64,000 bases of DNA from Lycocorax pyrrhopterus obiensis (lineage: Eukaryota; Chordata; Aves; Passeriformes; Paradisaeidae): assembly GCA_014706295.1 (NCBI GenBank), contig JACSVZ010000011.1:10454663-10518662 (forward strand), given 5' to 3'. Below, one piece after another: positions 54,089 to 64,000 of this stretch. Below the pieces are notes generated by a model. The model was not told where the DNA came from and did no database searches. It worked only from the letters and a program-made list of their open reading frames with translations. Position 1 is the stretch's first letter. Each line of letters begins with the position of its first letter. A program made the position numbers and the translations under genes.

Positions 54089-54110
54089 TTTTTTTTTTTT
54101 TTTTTTTTTT
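54089..54110. repeat. T22 homopolymer
   Basis: Twenty-two consecutive T residues, the longest homopolymer in the window. On the - strand it is an A22 tract, but the sequence before it (54111 onwards, read in reverse) is not a gene copy that I recognise. Confidence 0.9.
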
Positions 54111-54714
54111 ATCTTGGGGGTGGATGGAGAGGGAAGGACAGAGGACTTTTTCCAGAATTTTTTAAAAAAAGGGTGTGATCCAATTAAAAACCCCAAATTA
54201 TTAACATGTAAGATCATCTTTCAAACAAAACAAGAGTTTGCTAATGAAATCTTACAACTGTTTTAGAAAAGAATTTTTTTATTATGAGTTGAAAACCTTC
54301 AATAGTTTCACAGACAAGAATGAGCAAAAGCTCAAAGTCCTTCCGACATAAATATTTTGATCAAAAAGGTGCCTGGCAAAGGCCAGTAAAGAAAGTGTGA
54401 AACATGAGAGGTGCCAATTATGAGCCTTTTAGCTTCAGTGGAGTGCTCCAGAGATGTAGGGTCTTCACTCTACTTTTGGGGAACGATTGTTCAAGGGTGT
54501 GGAGGACAATGCTCCAAACCATCTGTGTGATCTGAGTCAGCCCTCTCAGCATCAGCTCTTTCACCTCATTGGCAGAGCTTTAAAGTTAACACAGGTCCTG
54601 ACAACTTTGGAGCTGTAAGTAGTAGTCTCCAGTACTCCAGATCATCTCTTCTTCATGGTCTGGCTCAGTGACACTCTGGCATTGATCAAAAAATGTGCCA
54701 AAGACTGACAAACA
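54111..54714. other. Non-coding stretch
   Basis: I see nothing identifiable here. Confidence 0.5.
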
Positions 54715-54823
54715 CTATATATGTGTATAGATATATACACTATATAGAATATATATATTTACACACTAGATTATGTATATATGTATAAATATATCATATA
54801 TATATATATATATATATATATAA
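54715..54823. repeat. AT microsatellite cluster with (AT)14 core
   Basis: An imperfect TA/TG-rich region with internal dyad symmetry (TGTGTATA versus TATACAC parts) leads into a pure alternating AT run at 54796-54823, 28 bases long. Such sequence can extrude hairpins or cruciforms and is length-variable. Confidence 0.85.
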
Positions 54824-56497
54824 AGAGGAGGGCAATAGTGAATTTCTGCTTTTTGTGTCTTTTTCTTTTGAGATCTGAGGCAGAAAAGGATTCTCTGGAA
54901 TGATCTCAGGCCATTGTAGAGCAACAGCTGTACAGTGGCCACATAGGGCTGCATTTGAACCCCTGACCCAGGAACAAAATAAATTGCGTCTAGACTGAGG
55001 TATGGAGATGGTGAGTGACAGAAGAATAGCACTCAGAAATGGTGTTCAAGAGATTCTGTATTCATTTAAGTAGTGTAACTGTTTAGCCAATTTATTCATT
55101 TGACAAGTTCCTTTCTAACCATCCTAATTCACCATTTAGCCTAAGATGGCCTTCATTAGTTTATTAGATATTCATCGGAAGAGATTTTAGCATAAATACA
55201 GTTCCAGAGAGGATTACCGCCCAGGGAATCTATTCTTTTAACCTACTTATTCAGCTATCAAGTATTTGTTGAAAAGGATTCGTATTTACTTAGTCTCTTA
55301 ATGAAGTCTAGAAAAGCTTTTCTGCAAAGGGAATATTGTTTTGTCAAAATTAGCTTACTTAAATAGCTTTCAAAGCAGTCTAAGAACAAAGATTTCAAAG
55401 CCACAGCTCCAACCTAATATTTACTTTTTACACTGTACAGTAGTTTAGACTTGCCAGAAAAAGTGCACTTGTGCTTTTTTGTTTTGTTTTGTTTAAATTT
55501 CTCTGCTTCTAGTTGTGAGATATATATGTCATTTCTAGGGGTATGGAACTAATTGAGGAATATGTCCTGCCCTTGTTGAGGTGAACAGGGCAGATAAATA
55601 AAAACTCCATTGGACATAAATCTCCTCTGCTAACATCAAAGAAACAGGATCCTGCTAAGTGTATTTGTATAATGCAGTAATTTATGCAAAAAGCAGCTTT
55701 TGTCAGCAATGCAACAAAGCAGCTTTGATAAATGTCCCCTAATTTATTGTCATGTATCTCAAATCAAAGTAAAACATTTACAGCCTGCATACTGAAGGAA
55801 CCCAGGCCCAGGGTACTTAAAGGGTTTCTCTCCTTTTCCATCTCCCCCCCTTTTTTAAAAAAAAAAAGTACAAAAAGCTAAGTTGGGCAAAAGGTTAAAA
55901 AGGATCTGTTTTGAATGCTAAGTACTTTATACAAATTACAGGCAAAAAATAGTAATGAATCTACTTAAAGAATGACAGAAAAGCCTGTACAAATTCAGAT
56001 TAAAAAATCCGCTTAGCTTTTCTCTTATGGGTGGTGTCTGACGAATCATAATGGGGACACTAATTGTGTTTTACAGGGACAATTCTGGTTTCTCATGGTT
56101 TGAAGGAATAAAACGGTGACTGTACACAGTGGCTGCTTGAAGCTAGCTCTTCTCTTCCCATCTCGCCTATGGATTCTCCTGAGCAGCCCTGATGCATGGC
56201 ACATTCTAGAAATCAGCTCAAGCGTGAATTTTTGGGGAGAACTTTTATTACTGACTTCAGACAGGAAAATCACACCCTGGAAGTTGACAAGACCAACAGT
56301 GCCAGCAGCTCTGATCCCACCGAAGGGCTGAGGGTACTTGAATGGTGCAGAAACATGTTGAATTTTCTCCCTGATCCCTGAGAGAATTATTAGACTGGCT
56401 GGTTTGACAAAATCAGGCAGACGGCTTGGTCTTTCAATGCACGAAAGTTGTACAAAGGACCATTCTATAGATATAAAAATGATAATTTGAATGGATG
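54824..56497. other. Non-coding stretch
   Basis: No gene is seen. An A11 run lies next to T6 at about 55851-55867. Open frames are under 80 codons. Confidence 0.5.
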
Positions 56498-56684
56498 TGG
56501 CACTGGTACAGGGTGTCCAGAGAAGCTGTGGATGCCCCTGGATCCCTGGAAGTGTTCAAGGCCAGGTTGGACAGGGCTTGGAGCAACCTGCGATAGTGGA
56601 AGGTGTCCCTGCCCATGGCAGGGGGGTTGGAAGTAGGTGGTCTTTAAGGTCCCTTCCAACCCGGGCCATTCTGTGATTGTGTGG
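56498..56684 (+). mobile_element. CR1 LINE 3'-end fragment
   Basis: This segment matches the well-known 3' end of avian CR1 retrotransposons in the + orientation. It reads CAGAGAAGCTGTGGATGCCC, then CCCTGGAAGTGTTCAAGGCC, AGGTTGGACAGGGCTTGGAG, GTGGAAGGTGTCCCTGCCCA, and TTAAGGTCCCTTCCAACCC. It ends in the degenerate terminal octamer repeats CCATTCTGTGATTGTGTGG. It is heavily 5'-truncated, as most CR1 copies are. It carries no reverse transcriptase, and several substitutions and a small insertion (TGGATCCCTGG) indicate age. The short open frames over it are remnants or chance. CR1 is the main LINE of birds and also occurs in other reptiles, so on its own it supports a sauropsid source. Confidence 0.93.
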
Positions 56685-58947
56685 CTGTTAAGGCTGGACA
56701 TGATGTGCTGATGGCGTGGATGGTGTTGGCAGCACGTCCTGAAATCCGCTGGCTGGAGGGACATCATCCCATGCCTATTGATCAGATGGTAAAGGAAAGC
56801 TACATGGGCTTTTCACTCACCCACAATGTCTTTCAGCTAAAAAGACCCAATGTGATATGACTCCTCCTCAAGCTCCTTTGATATTTAGGGAGCGATAAAT
56901 TACGTTCTGTTTCAGCTGAGATCTAGCATGGCTGCACATGTCAGTTTGCTTCAGAAGTAGGCAGCATTTCTATGTTTTTTACTTAGAAATCTCTGTTTAT
57001 AATAAAACAAACATGCAGCTTCAGGAGTATAATATCCTTTGAGTGGAGTTGTTTCAAAGAGTTTTACAACCCATCTGGAAGACTGACTCTAACCATTAGG
57101 CCTGTTCTTGGAGAAAATGCCTTATTCACACAGATAGTACTATGGTTCTGGCATTGCAAGCCAGAGAAATGAAATGTTGGAAAGCCAGGCCTGCTGCACC
57201 ATAAAACAGAGACATGGAGTTCACTGAGAAAGTGAAAAGGAACAGTTGTTAAAAAAACCCCAAGTTTCATTTTCTTTGCCTGCTGGGAATGAGTCTGCAT
57301 CTCCCAGCACCAGCTCGCCTCTTGGAAGAGCATAAGTCATCTGTACTACAGAGCAATTAATTCTAATTTCTTATGCATGTCTCTCTTTGTTGCTGTTGCC
57401 ATTAACACGTATTAAGATTGTAAGTTACTATATAACAATTTGAGTTAATATCCTAATTGCTAGGTGTATAATTAAAACTTTGTACAAGTATTTTGCAGTT
57501 ACAATCAATGAAATGAGAGCTTTTATATCAAAAGTGTCAAAAAAAGCAGCTTAGCAGAGTTGGTCATATGAGTGTACCATTTGAATGCGTAAATCTCAAG
57601 GAGCTGTGCCCAGAAACAAGGTTTTAACAAAAAAGAACAAACTCTTCTCCCAAAACACACAATTGACCCCATGGAAGTCTGCATCATCACCCCAGGGTCA
57701 AGCAGAACATGGCACAACTGTGCTAGGACCGAAACTACAGCCCAGGTGGGTATATGGCGTCTGTAAACATGTATGTGTGTATAGACATACATGGATATGT
57801 GCACAGGAAATCTGTCTCTCCAGGTACAGTTATGCAGATAGACAGACACACTCCACGTATGTGTTTGGTGAGACCCAGCACCTGATTCATCATCACCTGG
57901 TAATTTATCTGATCACCTCACACTCCTCACCATCCCTGATGTAACCCAAGCTGCTCAGCTCATGCCCTGTACATGCACAACCTTCAGTCCCCCGTGAGCT
58001 CTGCACATGAGATCTGATGGGGCTCTTTGGTTAGAACACCTGACCCGGATGCAGGTAAATTAGTGAAGTCTAAAACAAAAACACTTAAAATTGAATTTAA
58101 AATGAAATTAGAGTTAGGGAGAAAAGAGACACGGTCAGCAGAGCTCTTTAGTAGGTATTTCATGTTAAAAATACTTTATCCTACAGATACTGGTGGACTG
58201 CTCATGTGCTGATGTGTTCCCCTGACATGGAGGCAAGTGATGGAAAACTGTTCGTTGTTCTGCACCAATGGGGACTTACACCCTCTTAACAATGTATGCT
58301 GCCCCTGTGCTTTTTTGTCTTGCTTGTTACAGCAATAAACTTTGCATTTCTGAGCAGGGCACCTGATTGCTGCACTTCTGTCTCACTGCGCCTAAGCCCC
58401 CAGCCATGGCCACGTCCTGCCCTGAGGGCTGCAGACATGTCAGGGTGTGCTCCTTTGTGCTTCATTTTCAGGAGAGGGTGATGCTGGGATGCCATCAGAG
58501 CTTCTATGGTTTGAATTTTGAATGGTAAAAAGGGTCTAACACTGACCTCGTGAAAGCAAAAGTCTTCCTTTAATACAATATTTCCTTAACTTTTTGAGTA
58601 AGCAAAATCAAGAAACCTTCCCTGTCCTGCATTTTCTTTTCACACTGATACAATCTTTCCAGACCCAAAACCAGTTAGCAACCACTCACACTCTCCTTCT
58701 CCTTAGTACACCAAGAAAACAGCAAATTACAATTTTTACATTATTTGCTAGCATTCCAGCGAGGCAGGTGTGTTTTGCACAGTAAAATTAGCAGCAAATC
58801 TTGAAATATAAATCTGTATATTAACCAGATGAGCTGCAAGTTATCCATCCAGCAGAAAAGCCTCCCCAAAGTGTGCTGTGCAGTGGTGGCACCGTGTGCA
58901 GGGACACCTGGGTGACGGAAGGGACAGTGGGTGCCATGGGCAGGCAT
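56685..58947. other. Non-coding stretch
   Basis: No gene is supported. A minus-strand acceptor-like tract near 57239 is followed by about 30 open codons, without a partner. A TG/TA-rich patch lies at 57765-57850. Confidence 0.5.
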
Positions 58948-58985
58948 GCACCCTGCCTGCACCCTGCCTGCACCCTGCCTGCACC
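58948..58985. repeat. 11-bp tandem repeat, about 3.5 copies
   Basis: Units of GCACCCTGCCT lie at 58948-58958, 58959-58969 and 58970-58980, with a partial fourth to 58985. It is a perfect GC-rich minisatellite. Confidence 0.9.
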
Positions 58986-60159
58986 ACCCACGGCCTGGGC
59001 AGAGCCGCTTAAAATAATGTCAGTGTGCTTTGTATCGACTGGAGTTTGGGAAGAAATTTTGTGCCAATACTTTCAAAGCAGAGACAGCTGTGAGTAGCTG
59101 TTAAATAGACACAAACAAGAGCTCAGTCCAAAACATGCATGTTCAACATAGTGCCTAAGATATAAGTTGTGCTACGAGACCACAAAAATGAAGAAACCAA
59201 AACATATTAATTATTTGAAATAGAAACTCTCCCTTTTTAAAAGCAGGCACCCTTTTTAGATGTCTTATTTGAGTGTCACATTGATTTTTTAAACCTCTGA
59301 AGTTCCTTTATCTCAGTGCACTTATTTTATGAGAGTTACATTTTGACACATGCTTCTGGTTTATCATGTAATGCTTCAATAAGTAAATGCAAATTATCAC
59401 TAATGATATTTTTAATTTGAAACATAACTTGACCAAAACTAAACTTTTTAAGCAAATAAATTGAAAGAGTTTTTTTAAGTTTGTCTTATTTCACAGATTA
59501 GTTTCAGTGTCTGACACAAAAATTTCAAAGAAGTTCACGTTTAATGTGAGTGGAACAAATAAAAAAATCCAACAAAATCAACACCCCCATACACCCCCAA
59601 TCTTGAATGTGTCATTAAAACCACATGGATTTTAAATTCTTGTTCTTATACAGAAAATTGCATTAACAGATTTTGACCTCGAGACTAAGCCAAGTTACAT
59701 GTGTTACAGGCCCAGCATCTCTGCTCTGATCCACAGGGCTGTTCCTGCATACTTAATAAATGCAGCCTACTGATGTAATAGCATCCTGCATATGTCTCAT
59801 ATTAACGGTATTTTCCTAATAGTAATAGCATTAAAAACCTGCCTACTTTGCTATTGAGTTACCCTATTTAAGATAATTTGCACAGAAAGACTATGCCCGA
59901 GCATGTGAACAAGCATATCATTTTATAACAGTTAACATAAAATATCAAAATCAAAGCAAGCTGCCAGTTTGATTCTAGAACCAGTATTTTTCCATTAAAA
60001 AAAACCGGTTGTGTTCCTTGAATAATTTATTATCTGTATTTTTGTTTTATTTTCCACATGGAATTGATGAAGAAAAAGTACTTTTTTTTTCTAGAGAAAG
60101 TTTGGAAGAGTGAAAATTCACACATGGAAAACAAATGAGCTTCGGGAAACACTCCTCGT
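58986..60159. other. Non-coding AT-rich stretch
   Basis: No gene or repeat family is recognised. Confidence 0.5.
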
Positions 60160-60485
60160 AGCTAATGGCTACTTGGTATGTCGCCAGAATTCATACAGAT
60201 CCTTAAAATCAAGTAAATTATGCCCGCAGTGATAGCTCCCTTTGCTGGAGTCCCACAACAACCAACAAATGGTGGAGCGGAGCTGAACTGCCAAGTTTCA
60301 TTTTTCACCTCCCGATTCCTTTCAATTAAGTAGATTCGTTTGCTGCAGAAGGGCCTATGCATATTTTATGGTCCCAGCCCCTCTCTCAGGTGCGCTCGCG
60401 TGTCCTCGCGCCAGCCCCACTCCCACTCCCGTCCTGCCCGCGCCGGGCAGCGGCTCCCGCAGCCAGGGCTGGTCTGTGCCACGGT
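60160..60485. promoter_or_regulatory. Candidate regulatory element with a short CpG-dense core
   Basis: About a dozen CpGs are packed into 60392-60483 (for example TGCGCTCGCG, CCTCGCGCC, CCCGCGCCGGG, CAGCGGC). This is the densest cluster in the window and is far above the surrounding CpG-poor DNA. The left part (60160-60380) keeps scattered CpGs and has homeodomain-type motifs (CAATTAAG) and an octamer-like ATGCATATTTTATG. No clear TATA-led first exon was recognised. It could be a conserved enhancer, a small promoter of a non-coding RNA, or simply GC-rich DNA. Confidence 0.3.
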
Positions 60486-61989
60486 GCTGAGTCAAAGCTA
60501 GGAAAGGAATGGCAGAGGGGAAAGCACTCATACACGTGCATCTTCTTTAAACAGCCCTCTAAAGGCAAATGGAGAGAACGCCAGTTTTCAAAGGAATGTA
60601 TAAAAAAGGAGTGTTACTCTCCTGCTCTGTTCTTGTGATAAGAGATGGCACACTTTAAATGCCTTATTGAACTCAAGGTTAAGGAGCCTGGCACTCATCA
60701 CACAACAGATTAAATAACTGGCGAACTATGTGCTAGAAAAATTAGGATGGATTACACAAATATCTGTTAAGGCTATGATAAATATTTATAAACAATCTTC
60801 CTTGCAGAACATGTCTCTGTCATTCATTTCACTGCAATGAAAAACCTCGAACAATGGAACTAATGACTACATTGTTCCAAAGTTAAGTAGTATATCTAAT
60901 AAGGAAAATAATCAAATGAGCCAAATTCTTTATGAACAAAACAGTGAAGCAATTAAAATAAATGTGATTTTCCAGATCAAAACTTCTGGCTGTTAATTGC
61001 TATATGGCACCTATCCTAGTCATATGAGTTTCCCTTGCAGCTGTTTTTATTTCATGATACATTTTGAAATCCCAGGAGCCTAGTCCTGAGATCTGCCATA
61101 CAGACAGTTAGCCTGAAAACCAGGATGCTTATCAAGTGTTTATAATCTGGGTAGATGAACTCTCAAGACAGACCTCTGAGAACAAGCACTGTCTTGCCAT
61201 TTGCATTTTGTTTGCAATGTGTTTCCAATGAAGATAATTTATTGATGCACACTTGTGGGGCTGGAGCACATGGGTTCTCTGCCATATGCAGGCGAGCACA
61301 GAGGATGAGGCATGGGGAGCAGGAGGTGTTCCTGCCTCCCCCGCACTTGGGGCTGAGGCCACCACAGATAATATGGTATGGGGGCTACGATGCACTAAAT
61401 ACAGACACAATTCCCTGTATCTGATGTCTTCTCTTGGGTTTTATTTTTTTGCAGTTTCTGCCATTTATGGGTGTCTGAGTTGAGGAGCAATGGGACAGGA
61501 GGGCTGCAGCCTCTGCAGGGGCAATGAGCCTATTTAACATACAGCACATGACCCCCTGAGCTGGAAGTGCATGTGGAAACGTGGCATATTCCAGCCAGCT
61601 TATTCAAAGCTGTGTTTCGGTATCTGTGGGTTATTAATGAGATTAAAGAACTCGGTTACAGGGAATGACAAATGCAGTTTGTCCAACATTAAGCAGATAT
61701 TGGCATCCTTAGGTGCAACTCAGGAGTCAGTGAGCTCAGCTATTGAACAAGCTAAAGCCATGAGCAATATGATATTGATTAGACAATGGGTATTGCATTT
61801 GCCCACATAGTTTTATTGGGTGGGGCTCCATGCATTGTGTTTTTATTTTGGAAACTTAAGGAAAATAATTAAAAATGTTGTAAGGAGAGCCTAGCAGCCT
61901 TTGTGCTTTTTTTTTTAAAGGCTACAGATGTCCTGTCTTCTTTCTTTAAAATTGCATATACTCCCTCCCCACCTTCCAAAAGATCAAGG
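60486..61989. other. Non-coding stretch
   Basis: A good + strand acceptor (pyrimidine tract ending TTTTTTTGCAG at 61456) is present, but the sequence after it has early stops in two frames and no known protein in the third. No gene is called. Confidence 0.5.
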
Positions 61990-62013
61990 TTAATAATAAT
62001 AACAATAATAATA
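61990..62013. repeat. (TAA)n trinucleotide repeat
   Basis: TAATAATAATAACAATAATAATA, with one C interruption. Confidence 0.85.
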
Positions 62014-62695
62014 CAGTATTCTGGAATTTTTCTACATGCCTCAAGAGAACTTTAGTATTTCCCAGGAACTGTTTTCTGACAACAGCTGCCTCTTCTACTG
62101 TTCCTTTTACCCTACTTGCATTGCCAGTGTGCTGGGGCCAAGTTAAAATGGTATCTTTAAATGTGAGGCCTTTGCTGTAGAAAACACTTCTTTTGCTGAC
62201 CAAAACCACGTAGCATTCAGCTATCCTTCACAATCTGCAATTTCCCTTGCTCTGTGCAATTCCTGCTTTCCCTTTGCCATTTCCAGGCAGTGCCTATACC
62301 AGCATTTAGTTATGCCTTGCAGATAATAGGAGTTGGTTAAAATTTTAGCTTCAACTCCAGTCAGTATCACTTCAAACTGTGGTGCTGGGCAGTGCCTGTG
62401 GTGCCAGTGTGAGTCCAGGTGTTTCCTGGGTGGCTTTTGGGCCATGACTCACAGCCTGCCTGACTTGGGCTCTCCCACCTCTGAGGGATAGGCTTAGGTC
62501 AGGATACAAGGTAGCCTCAAAACCCAACTAAAACATGTCTGCGTTGGAGACCAATGGGATATTTCAGTTATTAATCTTTACATTCTTCTTACTTCTGGAT
62601 CCCAACTTGAAGAGCTCACTCACGATCCTCTGGGGGAAGGGAAGGCAGGGATATAGCATCCCTGGAGAAAATCTCCTCTTTTGCTCTTTTTCCCA
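62014..62695. other. Non-coding stretch
   Basis: I see nothing identifiable here. Confidence 0.5.
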
Positions 62696-63388
62696 TCATT
62701 TGCATACCCTTTCTCTGAGGGCTTTTCTTTTTCTTTTTTTTTCTTTTAATCCCACAGCACTATCATGTTTGCCAGCCCCAACATCACGTTCCTCTCTTTC
62801 ATCAGAAGACTGACTCATAGCATCTTTCAATTTGGACTCAGTTTTTTTTTTTTCCTGTGGGACTTTGGCCCAAATAACACAACACACAAAGCATCTGCCC
62901 AGACTTGACGCACAGCGAGGCATCGCCCAGCACGGGGGTGAACCAAGACCCATTTTTTCACCATCTTTTTGCCCCCAGGAATTTTTCTGTACTGAGACTA
63001 TCGTACCTGAGTTTATGTGTGGCAGCTTAGCATTTCTCCTCCCTCCACGGGTGACTGCTGCTTTCTCACTCTGCAGGCTTCTGAGCACAGAACTGTTAAT
63101 TCTTTTTCTCCAGCCTGATCCATGCCCAATGCTCCAGCTCTGCTGCCGGCTCTGGTTCCAGTTTGTAAGGCCGCTTCTCACAGCTACTGCTGCTCCCTCT
63201 GCTCTTGAACCTGATGTTTTCCACCTCCAGGCTCTGCAAGGAGAGGCATGAGGCAGGATGTGTGCAGTGCCTGGAGGAGTGGGTGAGAGGCTTCTGGACC
63301 CACACTCAGAGCAGCTTCTCCATCTGCACCATGTCCTGGGAATACAAAATGGCACCGAGTTGTACTTCTGCTCATTAGATGTGGGCAA
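62696..63388 (-). other. Longest open frame in the window (230 codons), not a recognised gene
   Basis: This single uninterrupted minus-strand frame starts at an ATG whose complement ends at 63388. It has no domain I can recognise. Its last third is charged (SDEREERDVGAG, then KEKKRKRKALRER), read from poly-T/C tracts of the + strand. A + strand frame of 139 codons and two further minus frames cover the same DNA, as expected in a locally GC-richer patch. The + strand also has a long pyrimidine tract ending CCCACAG at 62757, a good acceptor. Chance is the simplest reading, since a frame this long is uncommon but not unexpected in 64 kb searched in six frames. A species-specific or non-coding transcript is possible but unsupported. 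Confidence 0.15.
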
Positions 63389-64000
63389 ACTTGGCTAGAG
63401 CACAAGTGCAAAAGCTCATCTTTCTTCAGCTGCTTGTAATTCATGCTTGAGCAAGAACATTATTTGGGGCTTAAGTCAGATTCCTCTAAGTAGGTCACAA
63501 TTCTTCTTCTAGACACAAATTCCTGCCTCTGACTTCTCAGAAACATAGATTCTTAGTCTCCCTGATTTGTGTAACACCTCAGATGCCCTCTTATCATATT
63601 TATCAGCTCATCAAATGAATCCACAAAACAGTTACTAACTTGCTGCCTGATAGGGTTCAGATTTGGAAAAGTTCCTCTGCCTTGGTTGGCAGACATTTCT
63701 CTGGCTCATTTGCATGGCTGATTTTTCCCATTTTAATGATGCTTTACTGTTATCCCTGTATCCAGGTAAAAGGATGTAACCTGCATCTCCTATGGTCAGT
63801 GCATTAATGAGAGGGCAAGGGGCTGCAGAGAGGGCCAGGAAGTTCCAGTCCATATGGGGCTTGCTCTCTGAAACAGATGCAGTGCAGTCCATGCTATAAA
63901 ACAGAATTAATTTTCGTGGTATAGAGATTGATTCCCCAAATCATGACAGCATGTGTTAGACATTAGTTCTATTCTTTTGTACAGCACTGTGAGGGGCTTG
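63389..64000. other. Non-coding stretch to window end
   Basis: I see nothing identifiable here. Confidence 0.5.

Noticed and set aside
57130..57240. Minus-strand acceptor (CTTTCTCAG) with about 30 open codons after it
   Set aside because: No partner exon or donor and no recognisable protein. It shows how easily such pieces arise by chance here.
58015..58065. tRNA-like string (TTTGGTTAGAACACCTGACC)
   Set aside because: No cloverleaf can be drawn and no B box follows at the right distance.

Overview
The window reads as ordinary vertebrate nuclear DNA, most likely from a bird and probably a songbird. It is AT-rich, poor in CpG and poor in repeats. It has no long open frames, no operon-like packing, no rRNA or intact tRNA genes and no CRISPR-like arrays. 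Lineage is suggested by two retroelement fragments. A CR1 LINE 3' end lies at 56498-56684 on the + strand. A tRNA-Ile-headed, CR1-tailed SINE lies at about 13675-13812 on the - strand and resembles the passerine family I know as TguSINE1. There is no sign of Alu or L1.

Layout. 1-13.6 kb: non-coding, with a two-copy 18-bp duplication (3177-3212) and a canonical G-quadruplex motif (9250-9271). 13.7 kb: the SINE. 18.5 kb: the best coding candidate, a possible terminal exon of 27 codons plus stop on the - strand (18481-18564) behind a strong polypyrimidine tract and CAG acceptor; I cannot name the gene. 20-25 kb: A-rich simple repeats and a 36-bp-spaced duplication. 25.2-25.6 kb: a CpG-retaining block with a perfect palindrome of two CCATAAA half-sites, a candidate cis-regulatory element. 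25.6-43 kb: featureless apart from two hairpins and a small tandem duplication. 43.4-43.6 kb, 52.8-53.4 kb and 60.16-60.48 kb: further blocks with retained CpG that look like conserved non-coding or regulatory DNA. 54-54.8 kb: a T22 tract and an AT microsatellite cluster. 56.5 kb: the CR1 fragment. 62.7-63.4 kb: the longest open frame (230 codons, - strand), probably chance.

If the 18.5 kb exon is real, most of the window to its right would be intron or upstream sequence of a minus-strand gene. Otherwise the window is an intergenic stretch. I see no set of genes acting together and no convincing new biological system. The points worth checking are the terminal exon, the SINE and the candidate regulatory blocks. 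Everything about conservation or regulatory function here is inference, because no alignment could be run.
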